Assembly (NCBI RefSeq): GCF_963677005.1
Contig: NZ_OY781616.1
Coordinates: 3,233,001 to 3,297,000 of the forward strand
DNA from: Maridesulfovibrio sp.
GTDB lineage: Bacteria; Desulfobacterota; Desulfovibrionia; Desulfovibrionales; Desulfovibrionaceae
DNA: 64,000 nt
Reading direction: 5' to 3'
How positions within the stretch are numbered: position 1 is the first letter of the stretch; every line of letters starts with the position of its first letter. Below, piece by piece: positions 8,840 to 17,763 of this stretch. The notes below the pieces were generated by a model that worked only from the letters and a program-made list of their open reading frames with translations, made no database searches and was not told the DNA's origin. The translations under genes were made by a program, and so were the position numbers.

Positions 8840-9923
8840 CTTCTTTTTCCGCTCCATCCAGATTCGTGATGTCGCTCTGCGCCTTATTGTAATCCGCGAG
8901 CTGTCCGATATCCAGCCAGTATTCCATTACCGGGAAGCTGGTAACCGTCTTGCCCATAGCTATCAGGGCTTCGATCAGGTCGGTCATGTTTGTGAATTCG
9001 TCCGGCTTGACCATTTTCTGGACTTCGGGTTCCAGCAGGTAGATACCCGCGTTGACCAGAAATTTCTGGACAGGTTTTTCCTTCAGGCGGCAGATATGTG
9101 CTCCCTCGCACTCGATTACACCGTAAGGTATCTGGAATTCATACTGGCGGACTCCAACCGTTAACACGGAATCATGTTCCCTGTGAAACGCGAGCATTGC
9201 ATTGAAGTCCACCTGAGTGAGGATATCACCGTTGATTACAAGCAGCGGGGTGTCCGGTTCCTCAATAAGCGAAAGAGCTCCGGCAGTTCCAAGAGGTTTG
9301 TTTTCGGATACATAGTTTATACTGACGCCGAATTTGCTCCCATCACCGAAGTGCTCAATTATTTTTTCCGGCATATAGTGGGTTGTTACATCAATATTTT
9401 CGATATGCGCTTCTTTCAACTGGTCTATGATACGTTCAAGCAGAGGGCGGTCTCCAACCGGAAGCATCGGCTTTGGCAGGGTTTCGGTGAGAGGCCGAAG
9501 TCTGGTGCCGAATCCGCCTGCCATAACAACGGCCTTCATGGACGGTGTGCTTTCATTGCAAAAACACATGTTATGGCGAAGAAGTATATCCACAACACGT
9601 CCTTGGCTGTCCACTAGGGGCAACTGATCTACCGTGAAGCTCTTCCCGTGGTCCATAAGAGCCAGAACTTCTTCAGGACCGCATCCTGCTGGTGCTGTGA
9701 GCGGATCTGTGCAGGCAATCTCCATACATGAAGATTCGAAAGGTATGCCAGACAGAAAAGCCCTGCGTATGTCTCCATCAGTTACGACTCCTTCCAACCT
9801 GTAATCCGGGGTACAGACAGTGAGAATTCCTACCCCGGCTTTGTTAAGCTTTTCCAGGCACTCTTTTACGGAAGTTTCCGGGGAGATTGTGATGCTGCGA
9901 AGAAGTTCTGATCTGTTGCTCAT
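8832..9923 (-). CDS. CBS-domain nucleotidyltransferase (PtmE-like)
   Basis: 363 residues. Two CBS motifs occupy roughly residues 8-125, including GVVTDGDIRRAFL. A nucleotidyltransferase domain follows, with MAGGFGTRLRPLTETLPKPMLPV at about residue 133, a VINGDILT metal-binding Asp, and an EYWLDIG end. The architecture is that of PtmE, which makes GDP-glucosamine at the start of the Campylobacter legionaminate route. Overlap with the downstream capsule-like gene and adjacency to legC support that context. A simple hexose-1-phosphate guanylyl- or uridylyltransferase cannot be excluded from sequence alone. CBS pairs often bind adenosine nucleotides, so allosteric control is possible. Confidence 0.8.
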   Translation of the reverse strand: MSNRSELLRSITISPETSVKECLEKLNKAGVGILTVCTPDYRLEGVVTDGDIRRAFLSGIPFESSCMEIACTDPLTAPAGCGPEEVLALMDHGKSFTVDQLPLVDSQGRVVDILLRHNMCFCNESTPSMKAVVMAGGFGTRLRPLTETLPKPMLPVGDRPLLERIIDQLKEAHIENIDVTTHYMPEKIIEHFGDGSKFGVSINYVSENKPLGTAGALSLIEEPDTPLLVINGDILTQVDFNAMLAFHREHDSVLTVGVRQYEFQIPYGVIECEGAHICRLKEKPVQKFLVNAGIYLLEPEVQKMVKPDEFTNMTDLIEALIAMGKTVTSFPVMEYWLDIGQLADYNKAQSDITNLDGAEKEDE

Positions 9924-9942
9924 CTGTATCCTGTCTCGGAGA

Positions 9943-11109
9943 TTAAACCCCGATTATCCCGGCACCGCTGGGAATGTTGATGACCCTTTTCTCAAGGGAC
10001 TCTGCTACGTTCATGTCGCTCTTCGGGCAGTTTTCGTACATGGGCAACCGGTGCATGGCCGTCCACAGCGGACGCGTCATGTAGGCGGCTCCGTTGGTGG
10101 CTTCAAGTATTGAATCCCTTTCAGCTTCAAATCCTTTTTCAAGGATGATTGTGCAGAACCAGTAGTTGCTGCTGCACTGCTCGGGATCTTTCAGGAAGCG
10201 GACTCCTTCAACGTTCGCAAATGCTTCAACATATTTTTCAGCCAGCTTGCGTTTGCTGAGAAGGATTTCATCCAGCTTTTCCATCTGCGCGCAGCCCAGA
10301 GCGGCATTGATGTTGGGCATACGGTAGTTGTAGCCGACCATGTCGTGGAAATATTCCCATTTGTGAGGGACTTTCGCAGTGGTGGTCAGGTACTTGCACA
10401 ATGCGCCCAGTTCTTCGTCATCGGTAAGTATTGCTCCACCGCCGCCTGTGGTAATGGTCTTGTTTCCGTTGAAGCTGAGCGAGGCGACTTTGCCGAATCT
10501 GCCGCAGTGCTTGCCTTTGTAAAATGATCCGATAGCTTCCGCCGCATCCTCAACCATGGGGATGGAGTACTTTTCACAAACAGCCAGAAGTCCATCAATA
10601 TCGGAAGGAATTCCAAAAACATGCATGGGAACCAGAGCGGAAATTCTGCGGCCTGTTTCCTTGTTGAAACATTCGCTGTCACGGATTTCGGCAAGGGTGC
10701 TCAGGTGTGCGTCGAGTTTGTCTGCGTCTATCCCCAGGGTTGTTTCCTCGGAATCAACTATGTGCGGTATCGCTCCGGTGTAGGCTACCGCGTTGGCGGT
10801 GGCCACAAAGGTCAGTCCGGGGATGATTACTTCGTCTCCGGCTTTGACTCCGCCAAGCATCAGGGCCATGTGCAGTGCTGCGGTGCCGTTGGTTACGGCC
10901 ACAGCACGTTTTGCTCCGGTGTAATCGGCGAGCATTTCCTCGAACCGGTCCACAAATTTGCCCACGGAGGATACAAAGGTGGTCTCGATGCATTCCTTTG
11001 TATATGCCAGTTCATTTCCCGGAAATACCGGCTCGTGCAGGGGGAGGAATCCTCCGCCCTGCGGGAGCACGGTTTTCATCGCGTCAAGAATATTGTTTGC
11101 GAGGCTCAT
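9943..11109 (-). CDS. legC: LegC-family nucleotide-sugar aminotransferase
   Basis: 388 residues with the distinctive LegC opening: FLPLHEPVFPGNE, ECIETTFVSSVGKFVDRFE, then GDEVIIPGLTFVATANAV and the PLP-lysine motif NGNKTITTGGGG. Family members aminate C4 of a 4-keto-6-deoxy-HexNAc nucleotide during legionaminic-type nonulosonate synthesis. The start directly follows the stop of the SDR (TAA then ATG). Neighbours NeuB, NeuA and PtmE-like fit this role. Of the five DegT/DnrJ-type aminotransferases in the window, this is the one most clearly tied to nonulosonate synthesis. Confidence 0.87.
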   Translation of the reverse strand: MSLANNILDAMKTVLPQGGGFLPLHEPVFPGNELAYTKECIETTFVSSVGKFVDRFEEMLADYTGAKRAVAVTNGTAALHMALMLGGVKAGDEVIIPGLTFVATANAVAYTGAIPHIVDSEETTLGIDADKLDAHLSTLAEIRDSECFNKETGRRISALVPMHVFGIPSDIDGLLAVCEKYSIPMVEDAAEAIGSFYKGKHCGRFGKVASLSFNGNKTITTGGGGAILTDDEELGALCKYLTTTAKVPHKWEYFHDMVGYNYRMPNINAALGCAQMEKLDEILLSKRKLAEKYVEAFANVEGVRFLKDPEQCSSNYWFCTIILEKGFEAERDSILEATNGAAYMTRPLWTAMHRLPMYENCPKSDMNVAESLEKRVINIPSGAGIIGV

Positions 11110-12108
11110 TTAATCTCTCTTGTGAGGGATGTTGTAGTACTGCTGCCCCTCGGGGTCGCTTATTATGCCGAGTTCGACGATTTCTTTGATCTCGCGCATT
11201 CCTTCAGGAACGGTTTTGGTTATTTTGAAACCGAGGCGTTCCCTGATCTTGTCGTGATTGGCGCGATAGTCGCGGGGATCTTCGTCTTTTTTGACGTATT
11301 TTATGTCCGCTGCCGGGAAGAGTTTGGACAATTCGTCAGCGAGCATTTTCTTGGTATAGTTTTCCGCGGTGTCTCCTACGTTGAAGACATCGTAGGCAAC
11401 CTTTTCCTTGGGGGCTTCAAGAACGGTCATCATCGCGTTGGTGAAATCAGCCACGTGGCAGTAGGGACGCCAGAACTGTTCTCCGAAAATAACCAGTTCC
11501 TTTTTCAGGGCGAGATCCTTAGTGAATTCGTTTACAGTCAGGTCGAAGCGCATGCGGTGGGACATGCCGTAAACAGTGGAGAACCTGAGTGATGTGGGGC
11601 AGAAAGCATCGCTCTTTTCCATCTCTTCAAGGAAGTATTTTTCGAATTTGACCTTGAGTTCAGCGTAAAGGGAAACCGGAGCCAGCGGAGTTGTCTCCAC
11701 CACGTAGCCTTCAGGATCGGGCATCTTGCCGTAGTTGGAGCAGGTGGATGCGAATATGAAGCGTTCAATGCCAAGTTCCACACATTTGTCTGCAAGGTAT
11801 ACGGAAGCTCCCCAGTTGGTGCGCTTTGCCTCGTCGGAGTAAAGCTTGCAGGCCGGATCACCTACGATTGCCGCAAGATGGATAACGCCGTGCAGGTTGC
11901 TTTCAGCCATGATTTTATCCATGAGAGAAGCATCTGCAACATCCACTTTATGAAAAGTGAAATTGGGATGATCATATATATCGATCAGCGACTCGCCACC
12001 GAATTTGAGGGTATCAACGCAGACTACACCGTAGCCGTCGTTGAGCAGGCGGCGCAGAAGAATGGATCCTACATATCCGGCTCCGCCGGTGACAAGAATG
12101 TTTTTCAT
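11110..12108 (-). CDS. Extended SDR: NAD-dependent sugar epimerase/dehydratase-like
   Basis: 332 residues with GGAGYVGS at the N terminus, a catalytic STCSNYG block (residues 121-127) and Y148-x3-K152. It lacks the T-D-E triplet that performs dehydration in RmlB/LegB/PglF-type 4,6-dehydratases, so epimerase or reductase chemistry is more likely. AAGGAG precedes the ATG. It lies inside the nonulosonate module, where a 4,6-dehydratase (LegB) would normally be expected. Either this is a divergent substitute, or the keto intermediate comes from elsewhere, for example PglF further upstream in the cluster. Confidence 0.75.
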   Translation of the reverse strand: MKNILVTGGAGYVGSILLRRLLNDGYGVVCVDTLKFGGESLIDIYDHPNFTFHKVDVADASLMDKIMAESNLHGVIHLAAIVGDPACKLYSDEAKRTNWGASVYLADKCVELGIERFIFASTCSNYGKMPDPEGYVVETTPLAPVSLYAELKVKFEKYFLEEMEKSDAFCPTSLRFSTVYGMSHRMRFDLTVNEFTKDLALKKELVIFGEQFWRPYCHVADFTNAMMTVLEAPKEKVAYDVFNVGDTAENYTKKMLADELSKLFPAADIKYVKKDEDPRDYRANHDKIRERLGFKITKTVPEGMREIKEIVELGIISDPEGQQYYNIPHKRD

Positions 12109-12128
12109 TTTGGCTCCTTGAAAAGTTT

Positions 12129-12749
12129 TTATTTATTCCCTGCTTGCAGGGGGGTGACTACGGCCGGTGATCCTTTTGCTACACAGTCGGCCGGGACATC
12201 CTTCAATACAAGTGAATTACTGCCGATAACCGCATTATCGCCTATGGTCAATTCTCCCAGAATCAGTGAGTTGGCAAACATGGTGACACCATTTCCGATG
12301 ACGCTTCCTTTGCCATCGTCTTTTTTGTGCCCTATGGTGCATCCTTGATATATGGTAAGTCCTTTACCAATGGTATTTCTGCTGCCGATAACAGTACCCA
12401 GTCCATGCAGGATCAGCAGCCCCTCATCTATTTTTGAAGAGAAATAAAGCTCACAGCAACAGACTTCCCTCATCACCCAGTGCAGACAGCGCAGCACAGG
12501 GTGGTCCGGGGTTTTTTCGTAGAGGATTCTTCCAAGCCTGTACAGATACACAGGCAGTTCGTTTCTGTTGGCGGAGATTCTGGCAAAGACCTCTTCGGCA
12601 GTTATGTCATAATGATATTTCGAGTCCGCGACAGATTGATCCGCAGCATTCTTGATAATACCCGGATCAAGGAGCTTTGCATCGAAACCATAAGCCCTTG
12701 ACAGGATGAAAGTCGTGAAGTCATGCAATCCTGTCGTGTGGTTGCTCAT
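12129..12749 (-). CDS. Serine acetyltransferase-like (CysE/left-handed beta-helix) acetyltransferase
   Basis: 206 residues: an alpha-helical N-terminal half followed by hexapeptide repeats with GLLILHGLGTVIGSRNTIGKGLTI and GCTIGHKK, the signature of serine O-acetyltransferase, including the catalytic His. A typical CysE acts on L-serine with acetyl-CoA. Inside an operon between a CMP-nonulosonate synthetase and a sugar SDR, acetylation of an amino sugar (the LegH step) or O-acetylation of the product is at least as plausible. No recognisable LegH or PseH is otherwise present in the module. Confidence 0.75.
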   Translation of the reverse strand: MSNHTTGLHDFTTFILSRAYGFDAKLLDPGIIKNAADQSVADSKYHYDITAEEVFARISANRNELPVYLYRLGRILYEKTPDHPVLRCLHWVMREVCCCELYFSSKIDEGLLILHGLGTVIGSRNTIGKGLTIYQGCTIGHKKDDGKGSVIGNGVTMFANSLILGELTIGDNAVIGSNSLVLKDVPADCVAKGSPAVVTPLQAGNK

Positions 12750-12750
12750 C

Positions 12751-13443
12751 TTATAGATTCCTTTTGTTCAGCATAAATTCTGCGTACTCAAAATCGTCTA
12801 TGGAATCAATATCCGCTGAATATCGCCGTTCCATTTTATAACCGTACGTCTTCGGGCCGTAAAAGTCTCTAGTGAGCAGTTTTTCAAAACTAAGGACGAA
12901 TACCGCGCCGTTTGGCAGATATTTGGGGCTCACACCCTGTCTGTTGTCGTTGGAGGCTTCATCAAATTCCTTGTTGATGCTGGTCAGCACCCCGTTTTCA
13001 TCCATTCCTTTCACCCATTCAATCGGGTGGGGAAGTTCGCAGACACCGATAACCGCTTCCGCCTTTTTAGCGTGAAAAAGTTCAATTGCCCCGTCTATGT
13101 GTTCCGGCAGGCGCAAAGGTGAAGTCGGTTGCAGAATGCATAGTTCGTTTATGTCGTACCCGAACTCGCTGTTTAATCTGTTGACGGTGTAGATGTACGC
13201 GTCGTCCGCAATGGCTGTGTCCGAGGCGAGTTCCGCAGGACGCATGAAAGGAACCGAGGCACCGAATTTTGCCGCGATGCCGGCGATTTCATCATCATCG
13301 GTCGAGAGGATGATTTTATCAATGTGCCTGGCTGCGAGTGCGGCTTCCACCGTCCATCCGATCAGTGGTTTGCCCTGCAACGGTCTTATGTTCTTGCCGG
13401 GGAGGCCTTTGGAGCCTCCCCGCGCAGGGATTATCGCGATCAT
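12751..13443 (-). CDS. neuA: CMP-nonulosonic acid synthetase (NeuA/LegF/PseF family)
   Basis: 230 residues beginning with the diagnostic IPARGGSKGLPGKNI and continuing with STDDDEIA, LQPTSPLR and a DIDSIDDFE C-terminal metal site. These are all hallmarks of acylneuraminate cytidylyltransferases, which couple CTP to a nonulosonic acid. The gene follows neuB with TAA-ATG spacing. The exact acid (neuraminic, legionaminic or pseudaminic type) cannot be told from sequence, but the LegC neighbour argues against plain Neu5Ac. Confidence 0.93.
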   Translation of the reverse strand: MIAIIPARGGSKGLPGKNIRPLQGKPLIGWTVEAALAARHIDKIILSTDDDEIAGIAAKFGASVPFMRPAELASDTAIADDAYIYTVNRLNSEFGYDINELCILQPTSPLRLPEHIDGAIELFHAKKAEAVIGVCELPHPIEWVKGMDENGVLTSINKEFDEASNDNRQGVSPKYLPNGAVFVLSFEKLLTRDFYGPKTYGYKMERRYSADIDSIDDFEYAEFMLNKRNL

Positions 13444-14469
13444 TTACCGCAGGTCCTCAAAGTTGACCGGGCGGTCGGCGTCGATATCTTTTGCCGCAGC
13501 CCTGCCGATGACCAGTTCCAGGTATTCCGGTTTGATGCCGGTCTGGGGGCGTTTGAAATCGATATTTTCAATGGTGACGATTTCGCCTTTTTTAAGCGGG
13601 GTTCTCAGAACAACGCTCTTTTTGAAGTCAACGATCTGTTTCTTTTCCCGTTCCGACACGACTCTTTTGTAGGAGCCGAGTGCCGTATGGATGCGTTTTG
13701 TTTCTTCAACAATGATTTTGAGCTCTTCCGGATTGGCGGATACGGCGTGGTCCCATCCTTCCATGTCCTTGTCCATGGTGAAGTGCTTTTCGATAACCGA
13801 AGCTCCCATTGCCGCGGCAGCGAGGGGGATAGAGTAGCCGAGGGTGTGGTCGGAATACCCGATGGGGAAATCGAAAAGACTTTTGAGCATGCTGATGTTC
13901 TTGAGGTTCACTTCCGCATCTTCTGGAGGATAGAGGGAAACGCAGTGCAGGATTACAAGCTGATCGTTGCCGTTTTCAGTCAGGATTTCAACTGCGTTTT
14001 CTATTTCGGCAAGTTTTGCAAGCCCTGTGGACAGAATCATTGGCAATTTCTTGGATGCTATATATTTGAGGAAGGGAATGCTTGTAACATCCTGGGAAGC
14101 GATCTTGATAAACTTCATCCCGCATTTTTCAATAAGGAAATCCAGTTCTACCTCGTTTTCGGGGGTGCAGCAGAAATCAATCTTTTTTTCCGCGCAATAT
14201 CTTGCGAGTTCAATGAGGTCGTCCCTGTCCAGGCTGTACCTGCAGACATCCTCTTTCAGTCCTGGATTGTTTTCGTAGACCGTAGTGGAGCAGCACGATT
14301 CTACGGTAAAAGCCTGGAATTTTGCGCAATCGCAGCCCAGATCAATACATTTGTCCACCATTGTCTTGGCCAGCGCAAGGTCACCGTTGTGGTTGGCACC
14401 TATTTCGCTGATAATGTACGGACAACTTTCCTGAGTAATTTCACCGGAGCCCAATTTAACTGTAATCAT
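13444..14469 (-). CDS. neuB: Nonulosonic acid synthase (NeuB/LegI/PseI family)
   Basis: 341 residues with a TIM-barrel front (ISEIGANHNG, AKFQ, KIASQD, STGLA, HC.S.YP, GYSDHT, EKHFT) and a C-terminal SAF antifreeze-like domain (VVLRTPLKKGE). The family condenses phosphoenolpyruvate with a 6-carbon N-acyl sugar to make a 9-carbon nonulosonate. The ATG overlaps the upstream PseG-like stop (ATGA). It is the core enzyme of the module; the product is discussed in the findings. Confidence 0.94.
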   Translation of the reverse strand: MITVKLGSGEITQESCPYIISEIGANHNGDLALAKTMVDKCIDLGCDCAKFQAFTVESCCSTTVYENNPGLKEDVCRYSLDRDDLIELARYCAEKKIDFCCTPENEVELDFLIEKCGMKFIKIASQDVTSIPFLKYIASKKLPMILSTGLAKLAEIENAVEILTENGNDQLVILHCVSLYPPEDAEVNLKNISMLKSLFDFPIGYSDHTLGYSIPLAAAAMGASVIEKHFTMDKDMEGWDHAVSANPEELKIIVEETKRIHTALGSYKRVVSEREKKQIVDFKKSVVLRTPLKKGEIVTIENIDFKRPQTGIKPEYLELVIGRAAAKDIDADRPVNFEDLR

Positions 14470-15386
14470 GATTGTTTTCCTTGTATCAGTTTTTGGGCCA
14501 CGCGGGTTGCGCCATGCCCGTCGATTAATTTTTTGCCTACGGCGGAGAGCCTAGGAATATCTTTAAAAAAGGAGTCACTAAAGCAGCCTGCAACAGAAGA
14601 CAAGTCCGGATACAGGCCCAGATTGGGAAATCCTGATTTTTTTTCCAGATTATCCGCGTTTGCCAGTTGAACCTTGTTCTGGACGATATTCACTACCGGT
14701 ACGCCCATGTGCAGCGCCTCGAAACAGGTGTTGTTGCAACAGGCGATCAGCAGGTCGTTCATCCCTATGAAATCATAGATTGATTCAAAGTTGGAGTAGT
14801 GAAAATGGAGATTCTCCGGGACGCTGCCTTCAAAATGTTCATCAATGAAGCTTTTAAACTCGAATTGGCTGCCTATGAGAATATTGAATTCGAATTTGTC
14901 CAGAAGGCTGGCCTGTTCCAGCCTGTATATCGTAAAGAAAAGGTTGTTGGTCTCATCCAGTGCTCCAAAGAATATCCCTATGGTAGAGACATGCGTGACA
15001 TTTCGTTTGGCTCGCCCGTTCAGGCCGGGAACAATAAATAGTTCAAGCCCTGCGTGTAAGTCCTTAGCCTTTTTCTGAACGGCGAATGGAGCTATTATTT
15101 CCACATCTTGAAAAAGCTCAGGGTCGCGCAGGTCGGTCCACCAGAATGTTTTAAGTCCTTCAACCATGGGCAAAAAACGCTTGAGATAACCGGGATCATT
15201 TGTGTCGATGATCATCGTTCCGTTTTCAGGTATGGCGTCGATTACGGGGTGCCGCATTGTTTCGCCGACAAGTGATTTTTCAAGGATAAAGGCTGTGGAA
15301 AATCCATTCTCCTTTAAAATATCAGCTACTACCTGACAGCGGTATAGGTGCCCCCGACCATGATCCTGTGGAATGAAACAGAACAT
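14466..15386 (-). CDS. PseG-like UDP-sugar hydrolase
   Basis: 306 residues of the GT28-like family that includes PseG. The N-terminal loop reads DHGRGHLYRC, matching the GxGHxxR loop whose His acts in PseG. The C-terminal half has a nucleotide-binding segment, NDLLIACCNNTCFEALHMGVPVVNI. PseG removes the nucleotide from the diacetamido-trideoxy sugar in pseudaminate synthesis. LegG, its legionaminate counterpart, is an unrelated NeuC-type 2-epimerase and is not seen here. The gene sits immediately upstream of neuB. An inactive or glycosyltransferase role cannot be excluded. Confidence 0.7.
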   Translation of the reverse strand: MFCFIPQDHGRGHLYRCQVVADILKENGFSTAFILEKSLVGETMRHPVIDAIPENGTMIIDTNDPGYLKRFLPMVEGLKTFWWTDLRDPELFQDVEIIAPFAVQKKAKDLHAGLELFIVPGLNGRAKRNVTHVSTIGIFFGALDETNNLFFTIYRLEQASLLDKFEFNILIGSQFEFKSFIDEHFEGSVPENLHFHYSNFESIYDFIGMNDLLIACCNNTCFEALHMGVPVVNIVQNKVQLANADNLEKKSGFPNLGLYPDLSSVAGCFSDSFFKDIPRLSAVGKKLIDGHGATRVAQKLIQGKQS

Positions 15387-16052
15387 CTATTTACGCTCCA
15401 GACAGATATCAAAGGCATATTTATGCTGAACGAGTTTCTTGTCGGGATTTTTGAATTCAATCCTGTACCTGTCGGACAGAATGTCAAAATCCCTTTCATC
15501 AAACCAGGTCATTCTTTTTTCCCAGATTTCCTGCTTTTTTTTAAGTTCGTCCTTATCGGTAATAAAGTTTTCGTACCCTTTGATATAAGAATCTTTAAGG
15601 GCAATATCGGGTACATGTCCGATATAGGCCTTTTCTATGTCGGAGCCGTTCAGCTTTCGCATGAAATCCTTGGCGGTTTCCTTGTCTATGTACTGAAAAA
15701 CAGCCCCGATGATGAGCTTGTTGAAGCCGGAAAGATCCGCATCGGCAAGTGCCCGGCATTCAAACGAAATATTTTTGATGTCCCGATAGTATCTTTTTGC
15801 CACTTTGATCAGGTTTTCCGAATAATCGAATCCCGTAATCCTTTTGCAGAAAGGAGACATAAAAGCGCAGATCATCCCGTTTGAGCATCCCAGGTCGAGA
15901 ATGGAGTCTTCCGGGCATACCTTCAGGGCAGCATTGATCTCGCCGAGATAAATGGTCAGGTCGCTGAACCTGAAGCCGTTTCTTCCGAGCATGGCGAAAT
16001 CATTGTCGGCAGACGCAATGCTTTCCCATTCCTTTTTCCAGTAATCACTCAT
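15387..16052 (-). CDS. Class I SAM-dependent methyltransferase
   Basis: 221 residues with motif I ILDLGCSNGMICA (about residue 51), GFDYSE after strand 2, and a short post-motif region containing VFQYIDKE. The ATG overlaps the WbqC-family stop by eight bases and the stop abuts the PseG-like start, so it is part of the same transcript. It is probably an O- or N-methyltransferase acting on the sugar made by neighbouring genes. The substrate is not identifiable. Confidence 0.78.
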   Translation of the reverse strand: MSDYWKKEWESIASADNDFAMLGRNGFRFSDLTIYLGEINAALKVCPEDSILDLGCSNGMICAFMSPFCKRITGFDYSENLIKVAKRYYRDIKNISFECRALADADLSGFNKLIIGAVFQYIDKETAKDFMRKLNGSDIEKAYIGHVPDIALKDSYIKGYENFITDKDELKKKQEIWEKRMTWFDERDFDILSDRYRIEFKNPDKKLVQHKYAFDICLERK

Positions 16053-16749
16053 AATGCACCCAGTTTTTCCTCAGGTGGTCATTGATTTCCGAAGGTGCCA
16101 TATTGGCGATCATGTCTAGTATTGAAAGTCCTTCGACGAATTCCTTGCTGTTGTGCTGGACATAGGGCGTTTGCCTGTATGCCATGTACCGCAGGTTGAT
16201 TCCGTTCTTGGCGAACAGTGTCTCATCCATATAATTTTTGCCGCCGGTCCCGCAAATATACTCATCGCCGTCAAGAAACCGGACGATTTTCACAAGGCGG
16301 TCTGTCGGAGAATCCACCTTGAATTCGGGCAATTGCTCCTCTTTTGTCAGAGTTGTTCCAATTCCGAGATAGCGGCAGATCAGTTCAACATTGCGTATGG
16401 CTATTTCGGAGAGGCTGTTGCTTTTAATTTCAAGGCTTTCAGCCATTAGTTCCATCAGTTGCTCATGAAAAGGATACTTTTTGTAATTATTGTCTATTGA
16501 TTTTATATGCTTGATTCTCCATTTGTTGTCGAGAACCTCTTTTCTGCCGATAGGCGTGTCAAGCGGACTTTTCTTTACAGGGATGGTCAGGTGTGCCGCT
16601 TTTCCTGAAATCATTATTGTGTTGCGGTTTATTATGGAATTTTTCTGGTATTGCGCATTCTCAAGGAATACGAAACGGTCACTGCTAAGTATTTTGGCAA
16701 AATAACCGGGCCAGGGAATATACTGCGGCTGATGGATGGAAATTTTCAT
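16045..16749 (-). CDS. WbqC-family protein
   Basis: 234 residues with the family opening ISIHQPQYIPWPGYFAKI and later CGTGGKNYMDE, as in WbqC-like proteins found across O-antigen and flagellin-glycan clusters. The biochemical role of the family is not settled, although its members repeatedly accompany sugar aminotransferases and acyl-modification genes. It overlaps the aminotransferase stop upstream by four bases and the methyltransferase downstream by eight. The three probably act together. Confidence 0.85.
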   Translation of the reverse strand: MKISIHQPQYIPWPGYFAKILSSDRFVFLENAQYQKNSIINRNTIMISGKAAHLTIPVKKSPLDTPIGRKEVLDNKWRIKHIKSIDNNYKKYPFHEQLMELMAESLEIKSNSLSEIAIRNVELICRYLGIGTTLTKEEQLPEFKVDSPTDRLVKIVRFLDGDEYICGTGGKNYMDETLFAKNGINLRYMAYRQTPYVQHNSKEFVEGLSILDMIANMAPSEINDHLRKNWVHYE

Positions 16750-17759
16750 AGAACACCCTTGTCCCGCAGGATGGAATGGGTTTTCCTGTTGAATGGAAGC
16801 GATTTGTAAGTTTGTAGTGACATGGCGTTTTTCAGGTTGATTTTCATCTCTTTTGCCAGGTTCGGCTGGGCGGAATCCCGGCTGTCCATTTCAATATTCT
16901 TTTTCAGAAGTTCTTTTTCCAGTTTCGCGGTATCGGAAAATGTTATGGCCCTGAACAGCCCTTCTGAACCGCTGTTTTCAATTGTGACGAACTGCCGGTA
17001 AAAATCGAGCAGAGTTTTTTTGAACTCCTGGCGTTCAGCATGATTTTCAAGCTGTGAAAGGATCAGTGCCTGTATCATGCCGGAAACGTGAATATTGAAC
17101 GGTATTCCCGATTCAGACCACTCGGCATAGGCCGGATTCACAACCTGACCGGCAGTTGCCAGGAATCCCCCGTTTCCTCCCGGTAGAGGCTTGGTGGAAC
17201 CGAAAGAGCCGATAACGTAGTCGCTGAAAGCGCCGATTTTTTTCCGGCCTTCGTGCTGTGATCCGAAAGAAGATGAATAATCGCAAACAACAGGGATATC
17301 GCTATGCTCCTTCAGGAGTTTGAATTGCTCCACCTCAATCAGCGCACCGAACATGTGGGTTGCGATAATCGCTTTTGTGCGGGATGTTATGCTGGCGGAA
17401 ATCGTCTCAGCCGAGGCCCGGAGGTCTTTCGCGCTTCTGATATCGCAAAGGACCGGGGTTCCTCCCAGAAATGTTATGGTATGGTAAACCGACCAGCAGT
17501 TTACTGCTGAAATAATTACCTCGTCCCCTTTCTCAATCCCGATATCCTTCAGCGCAAGGAGAAGCGCGATGCTCCCGGACGGAGTCGTTACAACGCATTC
17601 CTGTTGCACATACTGCCGGAGTTCATGACAAATCCTGGTTTCATATGAGCTGTTGAATCCGATGAATTCGTCTTTAAAGCACCTGGCAACCGCGGCTGCG
17701 TCCTCACTTCGCAGGTCCGGCCATGAGTGCGGAAGAATTGTCCGTGATTCCGCTGACAT
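16746..17759 (-). CDS. DegT/DnrJ/EryC1/StrS-like aminotransferase (short variant)
   Basis: 337 residues from the ATG five bases past the upstream stop; a TTG 12 bases earlier is less likely. The fold is that of PLP sugar aminotransferases: TTPSGSIALLLAL, KGDEVIISAVNCWSVY, a VVCDYSSSFGSQ aspartate, and the Schiff-base lysine in SFGSTKPLPGGNGG. It is shorter than usual (family about 370-400) and the C-terminal small domain seems abbreviated. It is not an obvious WecE, LegC, WbpE or PglE, all of which exist elsewhere in this window, so it probably aminates a fifth sugar or an acyl precursor. WbqC and PIG-L family genes flank it. Confidence 0.72.
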   Translation of the reverse strand: MSAESRTILPHSWPDLRSEDAAAVARCFKDEFIGFNSSYETRICHELRQYVQQECVVTTPSGSIALLLALKDIGIEKGDEVIISAVNCWSVYHTITFLGGTPVLCDIRSAKDLRASAETISASITSRTKAIIATHMFGALIEVEQFKLLKEHSDIPVVCDYSSSFGSQHEGRKKIGAFSDYVIGSFGSTKPLPGGNGGFLATAGQVVNPAYAEWSESGIPFNIHVSGMIQALILSQLENHAERQEFKKTLLDFYRQFVTIENSGSEGLFRAITFSDTAKLEKELLKKNIEMDSRDSAQPNLAKEMKINLKNAMSLQTYKSLPFNRKTHSILRDKGVL

Positions 17760-17763
17760 AATT

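Noticed and set aside
10621..11592. 323-codon plus-strand frame
   Set aside because: Antisense to legC and the SDR, with a Gly/Phe/Val-rich composition typical of reverse-strand readings; no start signal.
13324..14670. 448-codon open frame on the plus strand
   Set aside because: It lies entirely antisense to neuA, neuB and part of the PseG-like gene, is unusually rich in Phe, Cys and Arg, has no ribosome site and resembles no family. The minus-strand genes explain the sequence.
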